A DNA stretch of 13,737 nt from Candidatus Gottesmanbacteria bacterium (lineage in GTDB: Bacteria > Patescibacteriota > Microgenomatia > UBA10105 > UBA927), in NCBI GenBank assembly GCA_016182725.1, contig JACPFZ010000043.1, positions 1-13,737 of the forward strand, given 5' to 3'. Every line of letters starts with the position of its first letter. Position 1 is the first letter of the stretch. Below are positions 10,567-13,737 of the stretch, piece by piece. The notes beneath the pieces were generated by a model. That model was given only the letters and a program-made list of their open reading frames with translations, searched no databases and was not told the origin of the DNA. The position numbers were made by a program, and so were the translations under genes.

Positions 10567-12903
10567 TTATTCTTGTTTATCTGTCTTGATACCGTAGATT
10601 TTGCACCATGACGTACCATCGGGCCTAATTCTTGCCTGTCCTTCCAAAACAGGGACGGAATAATCAGGTTGGGGGAATATTCGTCCAATTGCGGCTAGAC
10701 GCTGGGGTAATTGATATGTATACCACCACCGATTGAAAATTGTCTCAGCTACAAGGTGTGCAAATGCAGATGCTTCCTCATTTCCTTCAAGATTGTCCCC
10801 TAATGTGATTGTATAAGGTCTGAGATTCTTTTCGTTTGCATCATAACTCGTTTCTACGGTTATAATCATATCCCCTATTGCCTCTTCGTGTCCGCGAAGT
10901 TGGGATGAGAATGGGCTAATTTGGAGCACCACTCCTGTATCCGTGCAGGTTAATGTCCATGCACAGTGTTCTCGTTGAATTGTCGGATCGGGGTTGAGCT
11001 TGTCTTTTGGGATACGACCAACGATTGCCTCTGTAAAATCAGAGTCAGTTACCCAACGAGGATATCCTCCATATTTTGGAGAATAGGAAGCGTCTTGAAA
11101 AAATCGAGGAATATCTTCAACTTTTGTAAGAAGCACCCAAGGACTACTACCAAGACGCAATGGATAATGACATGTTCGAACCGTCGCATCATTTCCTTCT
11201 TCTAATATGTCAGTGAGCAAAGTTTGAATTGTTTGTATATCTTGTGGTTTTACGGGTGTATACTCAATACTAATTTCTGGATCAATAAGTGTACGCAACA
11301 CTGCGATTTCCTGCGTTTTTGGTGAATCAAATTCGACCTGCGCTTGATCATACGCATTTTTTGCAATTGTTTCCAAGATTTCAATATTTTCTCCTGAAAT
11401 AACATATTCCCACGGGTTTTCAAGCCTTTTTGTTAATAACGCTTCTATAATTCCACGTTCACTTTGTGTAATAGTGAACGACCCATTTTTTAATCGAGCG
11501 ATATTTCCAGCAAATATTTCTCCAGTTGCTCCATCGACCGTGACAAGCTCACCCGGATACATAGTTTGCAGACTATGTACACTAAAAATAATGGGCATAT
11601 TTCGCGTAAACCCTATATGGGCGGCAATACGGGCAATATGCGAACCAATACTACCATTTTCCGCTGCTACACCAACCACATTTTTCGGAAGTTGGATTAA
11701 ATCTTTTTGACTCAATTTAGCCACTAAAACGACTGGTTCCGATAATAACTGTTGTAATTCTTCCGATGATGTGACCACGCGTCCTGTTGCATTTCCCAAA
11801 GAAACGGTAATTCCTTGAGCAATGGTTTTTGCTCTTGCTTTTGCGTCCGGATCCAAATCAGGAATAAGGAGCGCATAAAGTTGATTAGTAGAAATGAGTC
11901 TCTCGACCTGTTCTCGTGTCATCTGATTTTTATTGACACTATTCTCTAAAAATCGAAACCAAGAAAGAGGAGAGACGGGCGCATTACGGGTTTGTAAAAG
12001 CCAGAGCCTGTTTCCATCATGTGTTAACTCGATATCTTGCGGCCGCATGTAGAGAAGTAAAAAAAAATCGGCAATTTCCGAAATCTCCTGCTGCAGGGTG
12101 GGCGGAAGTTCTTCAAATGTTTGTTGTTGGTAATTATTTTCTTCTCCGACAACGACAAGTCCTTGCGTGTGCGGAGCAAATTCTACAATTGGCCGTTCAC
12201 TAAAAACGTGCGGGTCTCGCGTTAACATGACTCCTGAACCAGCACCCTCCTTTTGACTGTTGCCCCAGACCATGCGTTGAATAATAACGGCAGTTCCCAG
12301 ATCATGGGGGATCACGTGTTGCGCTCGATATGCTATTGCCGTGGGGTTATCCCAGGAACGAAATACGGCAACAACGGCGGTTCGGATTTGTTCCATAGGA
12401 TTATCAGAAAATATGTTTCCACTTCGCGTGATGATATCTTGTAGTTTACTGTATGTTTCCTGCGCTGCCTGTTCACCAATTTCATTTATCAAAGGGTTTA
12501 TGGTTTGGTTGGTAATACCGACGTTGAGAATGGTATCCATGATTCCTGGCATGGAAACAGATGCACCGGAGCGGACGGAGACAAAAAGCGGTCGTTCGGA
12601 GTCGCCGAAGCGCAAACCAGTTGTCATTTCAAGTGTTTTGCCTTGATCAGTAATTTCTTGCCAGATAGGTGCCGGTATTTGATTCTGATGATCTGCATAC
12701 TGGTGCCAGGCATCGGTTGTGATAATAAATCCCTTTGGAACAGGTAGGCCTATCCGGGTCATTTCTATTAATTTGAATCCTTTATTACCCAAAACATTAT
12801 GATCGAAAGGAATATGAGGATTTTTTTCATCAAAAGATATGGTAAACTGATGTGTTGTTGGTTGTGTCTCTGATTGTTCGACTGGTTCAAATTCTTGATT
12901 CAT
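10567..12903 (-). CDS. Pyruvate-phosphate-dikinase-like protein with an unrecognised C-terminal domain
   Basis: The N-terminal part (residues about 35-310) is the ATP-binding domain of pyruvate phosphate dikinase: NKGFKLIEMTRIGLPVPKGF, SVRSGASVSMPGIMDTILN, RSWDNPTAIAYR and QDIELTHDGNRLWLLQTR. The phosphohistidine domain (about 363-470) has its His at 422 in NGSIGSHIARIAA, where PPDK has GGMTSHAAVVAR; the Thr two places before the His, the regulatory site in plant PPDK, is Gly. The PEP/pyruvate TIM barrel that should follow (some 350 residues) is missing. Instead residues about 485-778 form a domain I do not recognise, with conserved-looking blocks HYPLRLGSSPWVLLTKVED, YSPKYGGYPRWVTDSDF and FNRWWYTYQLPQRLAAIGR. 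The enzyme should take phosphate from ATP onto His 422 and pass it to an unknown acceptor, much as rifampin phosphotransferase uses a different acceptor domain. Confidence 0.88.
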   Translation of the reverse strand: MNQEFEPVEQSETQPTTHQFTISFDEKNPHIPFDHNVLGNKGFKLIEMTRIGLPVPKGFIITTDAWHQYADHQNQIPAPIWQEITDQGKTLEMTTGLRFGDSERPLFVSVRSGASVSMPGIMDTILNVGITNQTINPLINEIGEQAAQETYSKLQDIITRSGNIFSDNPMEQIRTAVVAVFRSWDNPTAIAYRAQHVIPHDLGTAVIIQRMVWGNSQKEGAGSGVMLTRDPHVFSERPIVEFAPHTQGLVVVGEENNYQQQTFEELPPTLQQEISEIADFFLLLYMRPQDIELTHDGNRLWLLQTRNAPVSPLSWFRFLENSVNKNQMTREQVERLISTNQLYALLIPDLDPDAKARAKTIAQGITVSLGNATGRVVTSSEELQQLLSEPVVLVAKLSQKDLIQLPKNVVGVAAENGSIGSHIARIAAHIGFTRNMPIIFSVHSLQTMYPGELVTVDGATGEIFAGNIARLKNGSFTITQSERGIIEALLTKRLENPWEYVISGENIEILETIAKNAYDQAQVEFDSPKTQEIAVLRTLIDPEISIEYTPVKPQDIQTIQTLLTDILEEGNDATVRTCHYPLRLGSSPWVLLTKVEDIPRFFQDASYSPKYGGYPRWVTDSDFTEAIVGRIPKDKLNPDPTIQREHCAWTLTCTDTGVVLQISPFSSQLRGHEEAIGDMIITVETSYDANEKNLRPYTITLGDNLEGNEEASAFAHLVAETIFNRWWYTYQLPQRLAAIGRIFPQPDYSVPVLEGQARIRPDGTSWCKIYGIKTDKQE

Positions 12904-12937
12904 ACTGAATTGAGAAGTAGACCTGTAGATGTTCGGG

Positions 12938-12967
12938 AGTATAACAGTAACAACCTCAGAATGTCAA
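12938..12967 (-). promoter_or_regulatory. Promoter of the dikinase-like gene
   Basis: On the minus strand TTGACA (12962-12967) is followed after 18 bases by TATACT (12938-12943), which also has the TG of an extended -10. The start near 12931 leaves a leader of about 28 bases without a clear Shine-Dalgarno site. Confidence 0.8.
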
Positions 12968-13012
12968 TTGTTTAAGAAGGAAAGAATGTTATAAATTCAA
13001 CCAATACCAGAT

Positions 13013-13033
13013 TTTAACATACTTTTTGTTAAA
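13013..13033. repeat. Inverted repeat next to the RibA-like promoter
   Basis: TTTAACA (13013-13019) pairs with TGTTAAA (13027-13033). It ends one base before the -35 at 13035, a possible operator position in the divergent control region. Confidence 0.35.
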
Positions 13034-13034
13034 T

Positions 13035-13063
13035 TTGACTATTTATAAAAAATGTTATAATAT
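13035..13063 (+). promoter_or_regulatory. Promoter of the RibA-like gene
   Basis: TTGACT (13035-13040) with TAATAT (13058-13063) after 17 bases; an overlapping TATAAT at 13056-13061 would give 15. The leader to the ATG at 13110 is about 40 A/T-rich bases without a Shine-Dalgarno site. Confidence 0.65.
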
Positions 13064-13109
13064 TTATCTTATAGTAAATAAATACAAATCTTTATATTAG
13101 ATAACACAT

Positions 13110-13737
13110 ATGATGGAAAAATTCACCAATCCAGGTATTACCCCAACTGAAGGAAGCCAGCCATCATTAGAGTTACAAGCGCTCATGGCACAACGGCGAT
13201 ATGAGTGGCATTTGCCATGGGAGTCAATTCAGCGTATAAAAGACATGTTGCAAAAGGAGGGACAACCTATGATAGAAGAATTTGGTAGGGCACCGTTGCC
13301 AACAGAATTTGGAGATTGGACATATATTGTCTTCGGTGATATGACTAATGGAAGCCATCATGAACTACTTGTGTTTGGAAATATAGCGGAAGGTTCGTTG
13401 GGTGACGGTGAGGATATGTTGATACGGATGCATTCTGCTTGTAGAACCAACGAAACATACCATGCCATAAACTGTGAATGTAGAAAAGAGCTCCATCAAT
13501 CTATGCAGTTGATTGCGAAAGAAGGAAAAGGAGTTATTTTATATATGGAACAAGAAGGAAGAGGGACGGGTATTGCAGGCAAAATGGCACAACTTAATGG
13601 AATGTTTGGCTGGGAAGATGGAAAAATTGTCCAAAAACGTGATTCTGAAACTGGTGAAAGAATTGATACCGATAGAGCCTACAAAGAGGCTGGTTATCCT
13701 TCAGAAAGTAGAGATTTTTCCGTTGCAGGCGAAATTT
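13110..13737 (+). CDS. GTP cyclohydrolase II-like protein (partial, runs off the window)
   Basis: The visible 209 residues contain the RibA fold: PLPTEFGDWTYIVF (about 62-75), the zinc site as Cys 111, Cys 122 and Cys 124 (C-x10-C-E-C after RMHSA), and GVILYMEQEGRGTGIAGK (about 141-158). RibA opens the ring of GTP in the first step of riboflavin synthesis. There are departures from the standard enzyme: a roughly 60-residue N-terminal extension, an insertion of about 15-20 residues after LNGMFGW, and SESRDFSVAGE where E. coli RibA has ADERDFTLCAD, so the Asp two before the conserved Arg lines up with another residue. The GTP-cyclohydrolase call is firm at fold level; a role in riboflavin synthesis is not supported by neighbours. 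It is divergent from the dikinase-like gene. ATG 13113 directly after is an equal start choice. Confidence 0.82.
   Translation, partial: MMEKFTNPGITPTEGSQPSLELQALMAQRRYEWHLPWESIQRIKDMLQKEGQPMIEEFGRAPLPTEFGDWTYIVFGDMTNGSHHELLVFGNIAEGSLGDGEDMLIRMHSACRTNETYHAINCECRKELHQSMQLIAKEGKGVILYMEQEGRGTGIAGKMAQLNGMFGWEDGKIVQKRDSETGERIDTDRAYKEAGYPSESRDFSVAGEI

Overview
The gene content and sequence style suggest a Candidate Phyla Radiation (Patescibacteria, Parcubacteria-like) genome. This is an inference from several signs: a stand-alone 5'-nuclease in place of a full DNA polymerase I, many short palindromic repeats inserted in frame inside conserved genes, weak use of Shine-Dalgarno sites with promoters that end almost on the start codon, a tRNA with a small group I intron, and no phage or plasmid core genes. 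No rRNA or marker tree is available here to confirm it.

Layout. 1-600 holds a small minus-strand gene of unknown function whose reading frame continues past an in-frame TAG. 860-1133 (minus) is a tRNA-Met(CAU) gene split by a 204-nt group I intron, driven by a very good promoter. Back to back with it is a plus-strand gene for a helix-turn-helix protein with a faintly LAGLIDADG-like C-terminal part (1232-1894). 1942-2776 is a class III nucleotidyl cyclase gene broken by an internal frame-changing deletion. 2785-3494 is a long structured leader: a promoter, a T-box whose tRNA-binding bulge fits tRNA-Trp, a transcription terminator, then further hairpins, before trpS (3495-4559). ftsH (4586-6496), a stand-alone 5'-3' exonuclease (6584-7519), a GT4 glycosyltransferase (7639-8868) and an ABC-2 transporter pair (8873-9787 and 9784-10563) follow on the plus strand. 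10567-12903 (minus) encodes a pyruvate-phosphate-dikinase-like protein whose usual C-terminal PEP/pyruvate barrel is replaced by a domain I do not recognise. Facing away from it, a GTP cyclohydrolase II-like gene (13110 onward) runs off the window.

How the parts fit. trpS would be controlled by uncharged tRNA-Trp through the T-box. The glycosyltransferase and ABC transporter are contiguous and could make and export a surface glycan, though the transporter genes also have their own promoter. The dikinase-like and RibA-like genes share a divergent promoter region of about 200 bp and are the best candidate here for an undescribed pathway: a phosphotransfer enzyme with a new acceptor domain beside a modified GTP-opening enzyme.

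The most distinctive feature across the window is repeats: four copies of a CCCTTCGAC...CTCAGGG element inside trpS (two), ftsH and the glycosyltransferase, two larger palindromes also in frame in the glycosyltransferase, a 38-bp perfect palindrome between genes and a 30-bp perfect palindrome in the loop of the T-box terminator. They behave like the in-frame palindromic elements known from Rickettsia, but are of unrelated sequence as far as can be judged by eye.
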